DNA of 64,000 nt from a virus: positions 1 through 64,000 of IMG/VR virus record IMGVR_UViG_3300044837_000112, one strand, 5' to 3'. Of the stretch, positions 51,532 to 60,404 are shown one piece after another. Below the pieces are notes generated by a model. That model saw only the letters and a program-made list of their open reading frames with translations. It was not told the origin of the DNA and ran no database searches. The translations under genes and the position numbers were made by a program. Numbering within the stretch: position 1 is the stretch's first letter; each line of letters opens with the position of its first letter.

Positions 51532-51822
51532 TCACCTACCGGAAGCGGCGCTTGGTGCCCCAATTTCCAGTTCGTGTGGCGGATCTATCTCTTCCATGAC
51601 TGCGCGACCACCACTGATGACGATATCTTGCCATCGATAGCAGTCGCGACATTTGATACTGACTGAACCACCCTTGAACACAGACTCGGTTGTCGTACGA
51701 CCCGACCGCTCAATTTTGACATGGACGTAGAGGCGTCCGTCGACATCGACGCCATACATGGCCAGCAGTGGTCGGCGCGGACAGAAAGGGCACCGCCACT
51801 CCTTCGGCTTTCCAGTCAACAT
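51532..51822 (-). CDS. Com-like zinc protein
   Basis: 96 aa. C11/C14 (CPFC) and C58/C61 (CRDC) with a strand-rich centre make a zinc ribbon. Between portal and protease genes, as small zinc proteins (Com-like) appear in some Mu-related head modules. Function here unknown. Confidence 0.72.
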   Translation of the reverse strand: MLTGKPKEWRCPFCPRRPLLAMYGVDVDGRLYVHVKIERSGRTTTESVFKGGSVSIKCRDCYRWQDIVISGGRAVMEEIDPPHELEIGAPSAASGR

Positions 51823-53570
51823 CAGTCCTCTTCCAGCTGTTCAGCTAGGCAACTGGTCAGGATCTGCTCCAGGTAGATCTTGAGTTCGCCGGTCGAATCC
51901 ATGCCAATCAGGATCTCGTCCGACTCAAACAGGACAGCCTCGGCCAGGCCATACATGCCCAGTTTGATGCCCTGTTCGTTCTCGAAACCGTCTTTTGTCA
52001 GTGCCGCTTGGAGCTGACCATCGAAGCCGAACGAGAGAGTCGTGCCGATATTGGCGTGCCCTTCAGAGACTCGCTTACTGACCTGAGCAGCGACCCTGGT
52101 TGCGATATCGCTGATAACCAGGGAGGCGTTTGCTGTCTTCTTCTTCGTGCCAGTTCCGCCAGCACCGCCAGTCTTCTTCGGCGTTCCTCCGGCCTTGGCT
52201 TTCGCCTGCGGGTCGGCTGGCTTCGTTCCGGGGGCTCCTGTGTCATTGCCTGTTAGCACCTGCACCTCTTTGAAGGACAGGCCAGCGATATCACCCAGTT
52301 CCTGAAGGTCTGGCATCGCCCGACCGGTTGGGATGAGCGCCTGCAGGATCGCAGTTATCATCTGGATTTTATCGCTGCCCATCTTGCGGAAGCTGATGGT
52401 TGCGCGTGGGGCATTTGTTCCGAAGTTGAAGTCGACAAGCCGCGACAGGATGAAGGCATCGATATATGTCTTCATGTCGGCCGCAAGAGCGTTGAGCATA
52501 TTCTGATAGGTCACCCAGTGGGTTGACCCGAGGTTGTATGATCCTACATCTGCAGTTCTAAGAACCAACAGTGGCGTGAAGAGCGCGAGCGACATCTCTT
52601 CGTCAAGACGCATTAAGTAGCGCTCAAAATCAGCGCCACGCATCTGCGATTCGAGATATTCGATCTCGTAGTCGTATTCGACCGCCTTGCCGGCTGATCC
52701 CGTACCTATCTGGGTTCGGTCGTTCGGCAGCACGACGGCAGATCGGTTCCGCAGACTCTGCAGGACGTTCAGCATCAACTGAGCGCCGTTTATCTTTACT
52801 GCCTGGCCATCCGAGTTAACAGTGATCTGCTCATCGTACGGCGCCCGACCAACTGGTACCGGCTCTCCAAACCGCTCGAAGTATCGGTTAGAGAACATGT
52901 GGATCAGGAGAGAGAAGTACCAACTTGTAAAGGCAGCACGGAGCAACTTCCGTCCGTACATATCGCCATTCTCGGAAAGCAATGGATACCAGAAGGTGTT
53001 CGCGCTTGGAATCGGCCAGTCCTGACCCCAGACTCTGATGCCGTCGTAGATCGGAATCTTTGGAGGGATACGCCCGGCGGGAGCGTACCCATCCACCATC
53101 TTCCAGTGAACCAGCGAGGTCTCCGGGATTAGGTCTTTTATCTTGGTCAAGACCACGCGACCAGAGCCAGGATCGTTCTCAAACTGCAAAACACAGGGCG
53201 CATAGCCAGCCCAGTGCGCCTGCGAGCACGCCTTGATGATGTTCGTCCACATCGCATCCATGTTACCCTGGACAAACTTCTTAATCTTCGGATCGTCACA
53301 CTCGATCTTCCAATCGAGCTGATGCAGCATGAAGCTCATAACACTGAGGGCAGCATTGATCTGATAGTGGTCGCGCATCGTGCGGAAGTCCGCGAGCTGC
53401 AACTTACTCAGATCGAACTGCACAGCACCATAACCGGGTAGATTCCTGATGAGACGGTTGTCCCACTCATTTGCCCAACGAGGAGCAAACTTCTCGCCCA
53501 GTGCTGGCGGCTGCGCCTTCGCGAAGTTGGACGAACTAAGCGGGTTGCCATTTTTATCAACGAGTTGCAT
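51822..53570 (-). CDS. Portal protein (Mu gp29/DUF935-like)
   Basis: 582 aa. The layout (YQINAALSVMSFMLHQLDWK; KIKDLIPETSLVHWKMVDGY; WYFSLLIHMFSNRYFERFGE; LDEEMSLALFTPLL; FNFGTNAPRATISF) fits the DUF935 portal family of Mu-like phages. Residues about 440-480 are a Lys/Gly/Ala linker (KAKAGGTPKKTGGAGGTGTK) that ties on a C-terminal extension, perhaps a minor capsid-like part. It forms the twelve-fold DNA entry ring. Confidence 0.9.
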   Translation of the reverse strand: MQLVDKNGNPLSSSNFAKAQPPALGEKFAPRWANEWDNRLIRNLPGYGAVQFDLSKLQLADFRTMRDHYQINAALSVMSFMLHQLDWKIECDDPKIKKFVQGNMDAMWTNIIKACSQAHWAGYAPCVLQFENDPGSGRVVLTKIKDLIPETSLVHWKMVDGYAPAGRIPPKIPIYDGIRVWGQDWPIPSANTFWYPLLSENGDMYGRKLLRAAFTSWYFSLLIHMFSNRYFERFGEPVPVGRAPYDEQITVNSDGQAVKINGAQLMLNVLQSLRNRSAVVLPNDRTQIGTGSAGKAVEYDYEIEYLESQMRGADFERYLMRLDEEMSLALFTPLLVLRTADVGSYNLGSTHWVTYQNMLNALAADMKTYIDAFILSRLVDFNFGTNAPRATISFRKMGSDKIQMITAILQALIPTGRAMPDLQELGDIAGLSFKEVQVLTGNDTGAPGTKPADPQAKAKAGGTPKKTGGAGGTGTKKKTANASLVISDIATRVAAQVSKRVSEGHANIGTTLSFGFDGQLQAALTKDGFENEQGIKLGMYGLAEAVLFESDEILIGMDSTGELKIYLEQILTSCLAEQLEED

Positions 53571-53576
53571 CAGTAC

Positions 53577-55472
53577 TTAACTCCCGGATCTTAGGTGCGG
53601 CGGAAGCGACATACCAGAACCCATCGAGCCGAAGCCAGGCATTGAGCCAAACCCAGGAATCTCGGGAAGTTCCAAACCAACGCCGCTTCCTTCGCGGGGG
53701 AGGTGTGGAAAAGGTATTGCCGAACCACCAGAGCTAACCGATGCTCCCGATTGTGCCAGACCTCGACGGTATTGTCTATCACCCATGAGGGTGCAAACAA
53801 CACCAGCCATCGCATCGGTGACGTCCTTACTGCCGCCCGGCGGGTGATCCACCTTCTTGCCGTCGCCAGCATGCATGAGTTCTAAGAGTTCTTTGGTGAT
53901 TATATCGATCAGCTTGGTGTCACCATTATGCCAGTAGGTCATCAAGCGTGGCCATTCGACCCGGTCCTCGTAGATTGCCTCACGCAAGTCATGATAAGGT
54001 AGTAACTCTTTGTCGACGGATAGGTAACCTGCATTCATTTTCTTTTTATTTAGTTGCTGCAGTGTATCTGTTGACTGAAAACCGTCTAGAGTTACCTGTT
54101 TAATTCTGAATCCACGTGCATCTCTCAATCGATACAGAATATCACGCATATCTGAGAGGATAATCTCCGTACCAGGTAGTGGCCTGATGCGGATAATGCA
54201 ATCAAACACGATAACTGGCTTGAGTTCATCGTCAACTTCTTTTAATTCGTGCACGTGTCCGACGGCCAACCCTAAAGCATCGCCGTTAGGGCTAATACCG
54301 ATGTCTACGTGGGCCACTCGCTTCAGTGAATCCGTAGCCATGAACCAATCGGCGAACTCGGGTCGATTGAGACGTGGCCCGACAGGACCTTCCGATATTC
54401 CATAACGCGTATGCCACTTTGTAAACGCTGCTTCCACCTTCTCTGGCATCGAGATGAAGGCGTCACCGACCATTGGCGGAATACCAGCATGGTCCCGGAG
54501 CGCTTGTTGCGGGTTACTCGTAAAGTCTTTACGGTATACATTTGGCACCTCCATCAACTGATCGGGCGTCATAAAGTCGCGCATCAGCTCATCAACGATT
54601 GTCTTTCGCGCCGGATCGAACCAGAAGCTATCCCGAGTGATGTTGTCTGGCTTTAGGAACTTGTCCCAGCCAAGACTATCCCAGATGGTCAACTTGGTGG
54701 CGTACGAACCGCCCTTGAAACCTTCCTCCATGAACTCTTTGTACATGTTCGCCGCAAATCCGACCGACTTCTTCATCTGACCAATCAGAATGAGAAGACC
54801 GCGGTTACCGAAGCGAGACGTAATACGGTTCCGGATCGTGTTGTAGCCATCCAGAGCGTAGTCTTTTTTCTCGGTAACGAGGTGCGAGTCCATTTCGTCG
54901 ATGATGCCGCCGAGAATGTTATAACCCTCAAACGTCGTATCCTTGGAGTCACCGGGCACGATCCAAATATCCTTTGGCAGCCGGATCTGCCTCTTGTACG
55001 AAGGATCGTGTGGGTGCTTACGGAACCACGGACTGTGATTGATACGTGCGAAGATGTCGCCAAAGAGAACCTCCCGAGCATTCGTTTCTGAAGTTGACAT
55101 CTGCATGAATGCGATGCGAGATCCCGGCAGCAGACCAAAGAATTCCTGCGGGTTCTTCAAGCACAGCACCCAGTGAGCCATGTAAGGGAGGGCTATCGAC
55201 GCGAACGTCGTCTTACCGACACCAATAGCCCCAGTAAACATAGCACGCTGAACATTAGCCAGATTATAAACGTTGGGTTCAGCACCGAAGATACTAACCA
55301 GTGCTTCACGGACCCCATCGCGAACACCCTTTTCGATGTCAAGGTAATCTTTACCAAGAAACTCTAACAGACCAGCTGGTCGTTCCGTGAAGTCAGTATT
55401 CTTCTTCAGCCAGTCCAGCTCACGAATAGCAATAAGCTCGGAATCAGAATCCACGTAAGTAGGAACTGTCAT
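53577..55472 (-). CDS. terL: Terminase large subunit
   Basis: 631 aa. Walker A GAIGVGKT at 81-88 and Walker B IIDE at 190-193 give the packaging ATPase; the C-terminal RNase H-like nuclease is seen in VAHVDIGISPNGDALGLAVG and KQVTLDGFQSTDTLQQL. The last 60 residues are Gly/Ser-rich. It docks on the portal encoded next. ATG 55472 lies two bases after the preceding stop. Confidence 0.95.
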   Translation of the reverse strand: MTVPTYVDSDSELIAIRELDWLKKNTDFTERPAGLLEFLGKDYLDIEKGVRDGVREALVSIFGAEPNVYNLANVQRAMFTGAIGVGKTTFASIALPYMAHWVLCLKNPQEFFGLLPGSRIAFMQMSTSETNAREVLFGDIFARINHSPWFRKHPHDPSYKRQIRLPKDIWIVPGDSKDTTFEGYNILGGIIDEMDSHLVTEKKDYALDGYNTIRNRITSRFGNRGLLILIGQMKKSVGFAANMYKEFMEEGFKGGSYATKLTIWDSLGWDKFLKPDNITRDSFWFDPARKTIVDELMRDFMTPDQLMEVPNVYRKDFTSNPQQALRDHAGIPPMVGDAFISMPEKVEAAFTKWHTRYGISEGPVGPRLNRPEFADWFMATDSLKRVAHVDIGISPNGDALGLAVGHVHELKEVDDELKPVIVFDCIIRIRPLPGTEIILSDMRDILYRLRDARGFRIKQVTLDGFQSTDTLQQLNKKKMNAGYLSVDKELLPYHDLREAIYEDRVEWPRLMTYWHNGDTKLIDIITKELLELMHAGDGKKVDHPPGGSKDVTDAMAGVVCTLMGDRQYRRGLAQSGASVSSGGSAIPFPHLPREGSGVGLELPEIPGFGSMPGFGSMGSGMSLPPHLRSGS

Positions 55473-55474
55473 GA

Positions 55475-56956
55475 CTAAAACACCCTGGTGGCGGGAACCT
55501 CTAGCACGACTGATCCCTCAATCTCCTTGCGTGTCGGAGGTGTCGGAGCCGCAGTCGCCGCATGGACCATCCGCTCGCCTACCGCAAGACCACCCAGGGT
55601 GCCACCAGCACCGAGTCCCTTCAGCATCCCCTTGATCATGTCGCCATCGATCTCGTTACGAGGGATGCCAGCCTCCTCCAGCGCGCGGACTGCTGCGGCA
55701 ACCAGCTCCTTGGGGTTTTGGCTGCTAACTATGCCTGCCGAGACGCCGACCCCGACGTTGACGTTGACGTTCGCCGCGCCCGACAGCTTCGGGTCCACCA
55801 GCTTGGCGAGTTTGACGCCATCAGCGAACAGTCCACCCATCTGCTTAGTAACCTCAGGATCAAGCTGGTCACTCTCGGACTCCTTCTCCATCGCGGTCTC
55901 GAGCCGCTCTGCCCGCATCCTGGTCAGCTCGGCGAGTCCCTCGACGATCCGACCCGCGTCGCGGTGCTGGAAGAACTTGGCAAGATCGGCCATCTCGGAC
56001 TCCTTTAGGCCGCAGATCTGACCGGCACGAAAGACTCTACAACCAGGAGCGATGCTACACTGGTCACAAAGTACCTTCTCGGCGGCGGCGGTGGTGTACT
56101 GTTTGCGCTGAATGACGATACTCTGGCCCTGATGCGGTAGCCCAGTCGCAGCGATGCGCTCCATAGCTCTGGTGGCGCCACGACCCGCGTACCTGAAGTT
56201 CGAGTTGTAGTGCTGCTGCGCCCACAGGATCGAGCGGATACGCAGCAGATAGCGAGCCTGCTGACCCAGCGAGCCTCCATCGAGAAAGTCTTTGACGGTG
56301 ATGCCGAACAGCTCGATCCAGTGACGCCAGTCATTTATATCGCGGTAGAAGTTACTCGAGTCCATATCAAGCGTCCGGCCCGGCGCCAGCCGAATCTTCC
56401 GGTTCTGGTCACCCAGATCCTCTAGGCCGACATCGACGCTGGCCAGATCATACGCGAACATGTACGCGAAGCTGATGAGGCCATTGACGTGCAGAGTCAC
56501 TCCTGGATTGTCGAGCTGCAGTTTGCCAACTCTTGCCAGCATGCTAGACGGCATGCCACCGAAGTTATAGAGCACAACCTTGTGCTCCTGGCCAAATACT
56601 GACCGCATCGTCCGGTCTATCGTCTCGTCCGCACATAGCCGGGCGTTATCACCAGCTGGGTTGGCGATCAGGAACTCCAGATCTTCCCAATCATCTGTTT
56701 TGGGAGACCAGGTGGGATACACAGCACTCGGCTCACCGAAGCAATCCTCGGGCCGGTACAACTGCGCGCCTTGCTTGCCCAAGATCATGATCTGCGGGTG
56801 GATCTGTGAGCTGGCGTAAATCTGCCGGATTAGGTTCAAGCCGTTGTGCTTCTGGCGACCCAATTCTGTCTGTGAAAAGACGATCCGCGAGATACCTTCA
56901 TCGCGGAATAGGGAGACATTAACGCGAGGGTTCCGAAACCACACCTCAGTCATCAT
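55475..56956 (-). CDS. Unknown packaging-operon protein with four-Cys cluster
   Basis: 493 aa from ATG 56956 (or 492 from 56953), with GGGAAGGG just upstream; ATG 57004 is less likely. It is the first gene of the late operon, where a small terminase is often found, but it is much larger. The N-terminal 300 residues look like a globular alpha/beta enzyme-like domain (HGLNLIRQIYASSQIHPQIM-like; VVLYNFGGMPSSMLARVGKL). LCDQCSIAPGCRVFRAGQIC could bind zinc or Fe-S. The C-terminus has the odd NVNVNVGVGVSAG. No family recognised. Confidence 0.7.
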   Translation of the reverse strand: MMTEVWFRNPRVNVSLFRDEGISRIVFSQTELGRQKHNGLNLIRQIYASSQIHPQIMILGKQGAQLYRPEDCFGEPSAVYPTWSPKTDDWEDLEFLIANPAGDNARLCADETIDRTMRSVFGQEHKVVLYNFGGMPSSMLARVGKLQLDNPGVTLHVNGLISFAYMFAYDLASVDVGLEDLGDQNRKIRLAPGRTLDMDSSNFYRDINDWRHWIELFGITVKDFLDGGSLGQQARYLLRIRSILWAQQHYNSNFRYAGRGATRAMERIAATGLPHQGQSIVIQRKQYTTAAAEKVLCDQCSIAPGCRVFRAGQICGLKESEMADLAKFFQHRDAGRIVEGLAELTRMRAERLETAMEKESESDQLDPEVTKQMGGLFADGVKLAKLVDPKLSGAANVNVNVGVGVSAGIVSSQNPKELVAAAVRALEEAGIPRNEIDGDMIKGMLKGLGAGGTLGGLAVGERMVHAATAAPTPPTRKEIEGSVVLEVPATRVF

Positions 56957-57060
56957 GTCCCTTCCCTCGCCCTCTCGGAGCATTAGTAGATATCTGTACA
57001 CCATACAACCAGGACGCCCACGCGCGGGAGCAATGTAACGGTAGGGAATGTTGGATACAG

Positions 57061-57097
57061 TTCGGGCCAGCCCCCCGTGGAAGAAGGCTGGCCCGAA
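57061..57097. terminator. Strong hairpin upstream of late operon
   Basis: TTCGGGCCAGCC (57061-57072) pairs with 57086-57097 over 12 bases, loop 13. It could stop transcription in either direction and so insulate the divergent units, or fold the leader of the late mRNA. No U-run on either side. Confidence 0.55.
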
Positions 57098-57119
57098 ACT
57101 ACTCTGTGTTAAGTCCTAC

Positions 57120-57158
57120 CCGTCACTCTCGCCCAACAGCCCGTCACTCTCGCAACAG
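57120..57158 (+). repeat. Tandem repeat CCGTCACTCTCGC-AACAG
   Basis: CCGTCACTCTCGC at 57120-57132 and again at 57141-57153, each followed (after CC or directly) by AACAG. Two sites 21 bases apart, two helical turns, suit a regulator binding one face of the DNA. Confidence 0.7.
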
Positions 57159-57261
57159 GGGGCCTCCGGGGGAGTCTCACAGATACTTGATTGTTTATCC
57201 TGGAAGATGATCGCTCAAGTAAGGTCACTATACCATGACCCGTAAACCGTGTCAAATCATC

Positions 57262-57301
57262 TTAACAATCGCCGGTAATAAAGGTGAATAATGGACACAT
57301 G
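57262..57301 (+). promoter_or_regulatory. Probable promoter of the replication operon
   Basis: TTAACA (57262-57267) and AATAAT (57287-57292) with 19-base spacing. From the -10 onward, ATGGACACATG is identical to the leaderless promoter at 14588-14599, so transcription should start at A57299, which here begins a mini-frame of four codons (M-G-R-R-stop). The real gene starts 125 bases later, after a structured leader. Confidence 0.5.
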
Positions 57302-57328
57302 GGACGCCGCTAGACCGGCCACCACGTG

Positions 57329-57388
57329 CCGTGATACGGTCACGGGACCGCGATAGGCGGAAGTTCCAGCTAGGTTACCGGCGGAACT
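57329..57388 (+). promoter_or_regulatory. Inverted repeats in the leader of the primase gene
   Basis: CCGTGA-TACGG-TCACGG (57329-57345) and AGTTCC...GGAACT (57362-57367 with 57383-57388). Both lie downstream of the predicted start of transcription, so they could be operators or mRNA hairpins. Confidence 0.55.
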
Positions 57389-57423
57389 AGAGCAAACATC
57401 CTGGAAGATGAATCGGAGATGCC

Positions 57424-58329
57424 ATGAGCGTCCAAGAATACACTGACGATATGCTGAAGGATGTTGCCAAACTACTGGCGAAGCACTTCATTGCCAGGTC
57501 TGACGTGATGGCCCAGCAGCACCCCGACGGAGGCTACTCGCCTACCCGCGGGCCCCGTAACCCTGACGGTACACCTGGTGACCTGGCTGGCTTCTCCATG
57601 CCGGCCCTGATGAACCACCTCAAGGGTACGGCGACCCTGGGCCACTATCTGCTGAACAAAGATAACCAGTGCAAGCTGTTCGCCTTTGATATTGATATCG
57701 ACGGCATCAAGTCGGGTACGCCGAAAGAGGATTGGTGTCTGCTTCCAACCTCGTACATCGACGGCGAGTATCGCGAGTACTTCCACATCGATGGGAGGCT
57801 CGCCTGGAAGACTGATATGGCGGGATTCCAGCTAGACGGCGGGCCTACCTATACTCGGGATATGCAAATAGTGAGCCGCGACTTCCTGCGGTACCAGTTG
57901 CGCCGAGTGGCCGACGAACTGATGATCGCGATCCGAGAGAACTTGGAAATCCCGACCGTCTTCGCGTACACCGGCAACAAGGGTCTGCACGTGTACGGGT
58001 TTACTGGCCTGATGGACGCCAAAGATGTGCGTGAAGGGGCCGAAATCTGTGCGGAAGCCGCTAGAATGCGCCCGCATAAGGGGTCTAACTTCTGGAAACC
58101 GACCGATAACTTCGCTGAACCCTGCGCCCTAACGGTTGAGATCTTCCCCAAGCAGACGACCATCGGCGAGGACGGCTTCGGGAATCTGCTCCGTCTGCCC
58201 CTCGGAAAGAACCTGAAGAACCCGGAACACCCCACTTTCTTCTGTTCTGACGTGCCAGGTGGCGAAAGATCCTCTATCACCCCGGTCGATACTCTGCAGC
58301 TGTTTGAAACAGTCTTCCGAGGTCTGTAA
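57424..58329 (+). CDS. Archaeo-eukaryotic primase (AEP)-like protein
   Basis: 301 aa. Catalytic features of AEP primases: FAFDIDID with D89/D91/D93 (metal-binding D-x-D), TGNKGLH with H189 (S/T-G-x-K-G-x-H), the third acidic residue E239 in VEIFPKQT, and LRLPLGKN near the end. Compact, no zinc domain, like plasmid and phage Prim-Pols. The adjacent DUF3987-type ATPase supports a primase-helicase pair. GGAGATGCC precedes ATG. Confidence 0.85.
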   Translation: MSVQEYTDDMLKDVAKLLAKHFIARSDVMAQQHPDGGYSPTRGPRNPDGTPGDLAGFSMPALMNHLKGTATLGHYLLNKDNQCKLFAFDIDIDGIKSGTPKEDWCLLPTSYIDGEYREYFHIDGRLAWKTDMAGFQLDGGPTYTRDMQIVSRDFLRYQLRRVADELMIAIRENLEIPTVFAYTGNKGLHVYGFTGLMDAKDVREGAEICAEAARMRPHKGSNFWKPTDNFAEPCALTVEIFPKQTTIGEDGFGNLLRLPLGKNLKNPEHPTFFCSDVPGGERSSITPVDTLQLFETVFRGL

Positions 58330-58449
58330 TCCAGTGTACCAAAATACCAGGGATTACTGTCTCGAAGTGCATAAAAAGCCCCATAAAAGGCGGGAAAACG
58401 CCGTGAAAGTGCCTAAAACTGAGCGGACGGCAACGGGGGGCAGAAGTAT

Positions 58450-60390
58450 ATGACAGATGTGAGTACGGCGGGGACTGTAGCGGTAGGTACTACAGTCCCC
58501 GCACCGCGATCTGGCAAGTTTGCGGAGGCTCTTGCAGCCCGCCGGGCGGCGAAGGCGGCAGAGTCTGGGGTAGAGAAGTCGCTACTAGAGGCAGTAGAAG
58601 ACTTCATCCCGGACATACCACCAGACCCGCTCACGGAGTATCAGTCGAAGGTGAACGCAGCCATCGAGGAGATCACCTTCCAGGAGGTCTTCGAGTTGAT
58701 GGTCTCGATGGGGATCATCTCCAGGTCGGCTAAGCCGATCAGCTCCTGGGTCGGCGACTCCAACAAGTTCTTCTGTCCGGACCCGTCCCACGACAACTCC
58801 GGCGGCACCATGAGTGCCTGGGGTTCCCGCGAGAAGGGGAAGTGGACCTGCTCCAAAGGCTGCGGCGATGGGGCAGGTGGTGGCGACAAGTTGTCGCTGG
58901 CTAAATATCTGTTCGGCGAAGAGTTCCACGACAGATGCAACAAATTAGCTGGCGCCCTGCGTGGTGTTAAGAAGCCTGAATTTTTGGTTGGTGGCCTCCC
59001 GCCGGAGTCACCAGTCGCCCTGGTGACACCTTCGACTTCAGTAGCTTCAGCTGAAGTAGCTGAAGTCGGTCCAGCCGGACCAGGGGAAACTACAGATCCG
59101 TTGCTACTGCGTTTCGATGGGAATGCAGTCCTTGCCTTCTCGTCAGTGAAGGATTCGTTCCTTCACAAATACGTTGCCGCAATGGCGCTCAGCTCATCCC
59201 CGGAAGAATTTAATCTGCCACTAGCCATGCTCGTGATTGCACTGGTCAGTGGCCGCCGCGTACAGTTGGACGACGAGTACCCCGTGATCCCGACGATGGG
59301 CATTGTCCTTGTTGGCACCTCGGGTGATGGAAAGACGAACAGCATAAAGCCAGCCAAGAAGCTAATGAGAACTGTTGATCCAGCCGGTCCCGAGAGGTTC
59401 GGCATCAACATCGACAAGAACGTAATCTCCGGACAGGAACTCGTCCACACCTTCCGGAAGGTTGAAAAGGATCTCGAAACCGGCGCCGTAACGGAGTACC
59501 CGATCCGGGCGCTACTCGAGTACCCAGAGTTCTCCGGCTTCTTTGGCAGTACGAAGATGACTGGGTCTTCACTCAAGACGTTCCTACACGAGATGCTCGA
59601 TGGGGACGAATACCTCGGCTACGGGAGCCGCTCCGCTGGAGGCAAGGTGATTGCCCGGAACGCTTTCGGATGCGTCATCTCGACAGTACAGACGGATATG
59701 CTGTCTTCCCTGTTTACGCGGGAAGACGCCGCGTCCGGCTTCATGAACCGCTTCATTATGATCAGCGGAACAGAGAAGGAGCAGGTTGGAATCAATCGAG
59801 CTGTCATCGACAGCGATGGGTATACCGCTGCCCTGCGAGAGGTGAAGTCCTTCTGCCACGGCACGGGGCGATCGAAGCCAATCCTCTGGAACCCTGACGC
59901 AGAAGCTCTGTATAACAAGATCTATAAAGAATATCTCAAACCGATCAAGGACGCTGACCGGCGTGCGCTACTAAAGCGTATCGACCTATACTTCAAAAAG
60001 TTCTGTCTCATCTTTGCAATCAACGAGCGTTCTGAGTATGTGCTGCCACACCATGTACAGATGGCCAGACAGATGACCACGTACATCGTGCCGACAAGTC
60101 AGACCATCTCCGAGAACGTCTTCGTCGCGGACGCGAACGACATGGACGAGTGGCTCGTCCGTCGGATCGGGGCGCTGGAGCTGCTGTCCAGAGAGAAGGA
60201 ACCGACCAAGGAGCACCACGGCCCAACCGTCGCCGCACTCGGACGCGAGTTTAAGAAGAAGAAATGGACCATTGAATCCGTCAACAAGGCACTCAAGGGT
60301 CTCGAGATCGCCGGCATCATCAAGGGGATCGACGGCGGCGGCAAGCGTGGCCAGCGAACTAAGTACTACTATCTTATCGAGCCAGACTAA
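58450..60390 (+). CDS. DUF3987-like helicase with zinc finger
   Basis: 646 aa. C109/H114/C134/C138 make a zinc finger of the primase CHC2 type. Walker A GTSGDGKT at 289-296 lies in LPLAMLVIALVSGRR...VGTSGDGKTNS, the DUF3987 arrangement. A C-terminal winged-helix-like end is seen in VAALGREFKKKKWTIESVNK. It probably unwinds the origin or fork with the AEP primase. The first codons form a strong hairpin (58470-58500). The 120-base gap before it shows only A/T-rich sequence. Confidence 0.8.
   Translation: MTDVSTAGTVAVGTTVPAPRSGKFAEALAARRAAKAAESGVEKSLLEAVEDFIPDIPPDPLTEYQSKVNAAIEEITFQEVFELMVSMGIISRSAKPISSWVGDSNKFFCPDPSHDNSGGTMSAWGSREKGKWTCSKGCGDGAGGGDKLSLAKYLFGEEFHDRCNKLAGALRGVKKPEFLVGGLPPESPVALVTPSTSVASAEVAEVGPAGPGETTDPLLLRFDGNAVLAFSSVKDSFLHKYVAAMALSSSPEEFNLPLAMLVIALVSGRRVQLDDEYPVIPTMGIVLVGTSGDGKTNSIKPAKKLMRTVDPAGPERFGINIDKNVISGQELVHTFRKVEKDLETGAVTEYPIRALLEYPEFSGFFGSTKMTGSSLKTFLHEMLDGDEYLGYGSRSAGGKVIARNAFGCVISTVQTDMLSSLFTREDAASGFMNRFIMISGTEKEQVGINRAVIDSDGYTAALREVKSFCHGTGRSKPILWNPDAEALYNKIYKEYLKPIKDADRRALLKRIDLYFKKFCLIFAINERSEYVLPHHVQMARQMTTYIVPTSQTISENVFVADANDMDEWLVRRIGALELLSREKEPTKEHHGPTVAALGREFKKKKWTIESVNKALKGLEIAGIIKGIDGGGKRGQRTKYYYLIEPD
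58470..58500 (+). promoter_or_regulatory. Hairpin inside the start of the helicase gene
   Basis: GGGGACTGTAG (58470-58480) and CTACAGTCCCC (58490-58500) form an 11-base perfect stem with a 9-base loop, 20 bases after the ATG. It may limit translation of the helicase or be a DNA operator. Confidence 0.55.
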
Positions 60391-60404
60391 GCAGGGAGAA
60401 TGAC

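Larger units (their letters stand above)
57197..57411 (+). repeat. Two copies of ATCCTGGAAGATGA
   Basis: The exact 14-base element occurs at 57197-57210 and 57398-57411, the second 12 bases before the primase ATG. Its conservation at such a distance suggests an operator or an RNA/protein-binding element controlling the replication operon. Confidence 0.65.
57005..57423. other. Divergent control region between late operon and replication genes
   Basis: About 420 bases with no gene. It holds the 57061-57097 hairpin, a tandem repeat at 57120-57158, two copies of a 14-base element, a probable promoter near 57262-57292, and two inverted repeats between 57329 and 57388. It must contain the promoters of both the leftward virion operon and the rightward replication operon; I could not place the leftward one with confidence. 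Confidence 0.75.
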
